Shown here: positions 14,162-14,272 of the stretch, one piece after another | Numbering within the stretch: the stretch's first letter is position 1 | Layout of the letters: the number at the start of each line of letters is the position of its first letter | Source: an uncultured Lachnospiraceae bacterium | GTDB lineage: Bacteria > Bacillota > Clostridia > Lachnospirales > Lachnospiraceae | Reading direction: 5' to 3' | Length of the DNA stretch: 14,272 bases | NCBI GenBank assembly: GCA_902476645.1 | Contig: CABSEG010000074.1 | Coordinates: 1 to 14,272, forward strand | Position numbers and translations under genes: made by a program | Notes under the pieces: generated by a model | What the model was told of the DNA's origin: nothing | The model's database searches: none | Seen by the model: the letters and a program-made list of their open reading frames with translations, nothing else

Positions 14162-14272
14162 GCTCTCCCCCTTAAAATAGCCTGTGTCATTTGAATAATC
14201 CTGGCATTTTCCCGAATATCATGAACCCGGACAATCGCGGCTCCCCGCTCTACACCCATCACCGTAGTAGCC
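14158..14272 (-). CDS. folP: Dihydropteroate synthase, C-terminal fragment (runs off right edge)
   Basis: Only the last 37 codons and the TGA stop are in the window. The peptide contains ERGAAIVRVHDIREN, which matches the conserved C-terminal end of FolP (RGA-I-RVHDV) that contributes the conserved Arg and His near the pterin and p-aminobenzoate sites. FolP joins 6-hydroxymethyl-dihydropterin pyrophosphate to p-aminobenzoate. The stop overlaps the GTG of folB-folK by 4 bp, which fits the biochemical order of the encoded steps. The active-site core is outside the window. Confidence 0.88.
   Translation of the reverse strand, partial: ATTVMGVERGAAIVRVHDIRENARIIQMTQAILRGRA

Noticed and set aside
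1..14272. CRISPR array, tRNA, rRNA, transposon or phage genes
   Set aside because: I found no regularly spaced repeats, no tRNA-like cloverleaf, and no transposase, integrase or structural phage protein in any frame. Nearly all sequence is accounted for by conserved genes.

Overview
The window looks like part of the chromosome of a Gram-positive clostridial bacterium, most likely a Lachnospiraceae acetogen of the Blautia/Clostridium XIVa type. This rests on strong AGGAGG-like ribosome binding sites, mid-range base composition, the flavour of the proteins (for example a fused FolB-FolK, and a DUF815 ATPase next to a polyphosphate pair) and a methylene-tetrahydrofolate reductase (MTHFR) locus of the RnfC2-MetV kind known from acetogens. 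The taxonomic call is inference. I saw no rRNA, tRNA, CRISPR array, transposase, integrase or prophage gene; gene density is high and gaps are short, so this reads as core chromosome.

Layout. (1) 1-2096, minus strand: a 653-residue protein joining a MetV-like Fe-S/zinc domain to a complete RnfC module, followed after 1 bp by the start of a stand-alone MetV-like gene that runs off the left edge. By analogy with Acetobacterium this is the electron-input side of a Wood-Ljungdahl MTHFR complex, with metF expected just outside. (2) 2273-5064, minus strand: a two-gene unit of a MoxR-type AAA+ ATPase and a VWA/MIDAS protein, with its own promoter and a terminator whose stem begins inside the last codons of the VWA gene. 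(3) 5095-7077, plus strand: a PHP-domain phosphoesterase and a HAD phosphatase, overlapping by 11 bp, driven by a good sigma-A promoter divergent from the MoxR unit. The HAD protein carries an unusual N-terminal extension. (4) 7084-7134: a long inverted repeat that can end transcription from both sides. (5) 7144-14272, minus strand: a tightly packed run folP (partial), folB-folK, pheA, DUF815 ATPase, ppx/gppA-like, ppk1, with gaps of at most 31 bp and overlaps of 4 and 8 bp. It probably forms one transcript whose start lies off the right edge.

How the genes fit together. FolP and FolB-FolK make the pterin side of folate; the RnfC2/MetV proteins at the other end would act on a tetrahydrofolate-bound one-carbon unit. 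PheA takes chorismate, also the precursor of the p-aminobenzoate used by FolP, toward phenylalanine. Ppk and the Ppx-like protein form a polyphosphate synthesis/turnover pair. The MoxR-VWA pair is probably a metal-dependent chaperone or activator of unknown client. No wholly new system stands out. The best leads are the MetV-RnfC fusion followed by a second MetV, the degenerate motifs of the Ppx-like protein, the extension on the HAD phosphatase, and the MoxR-VWA pair with an unusual Walker A.
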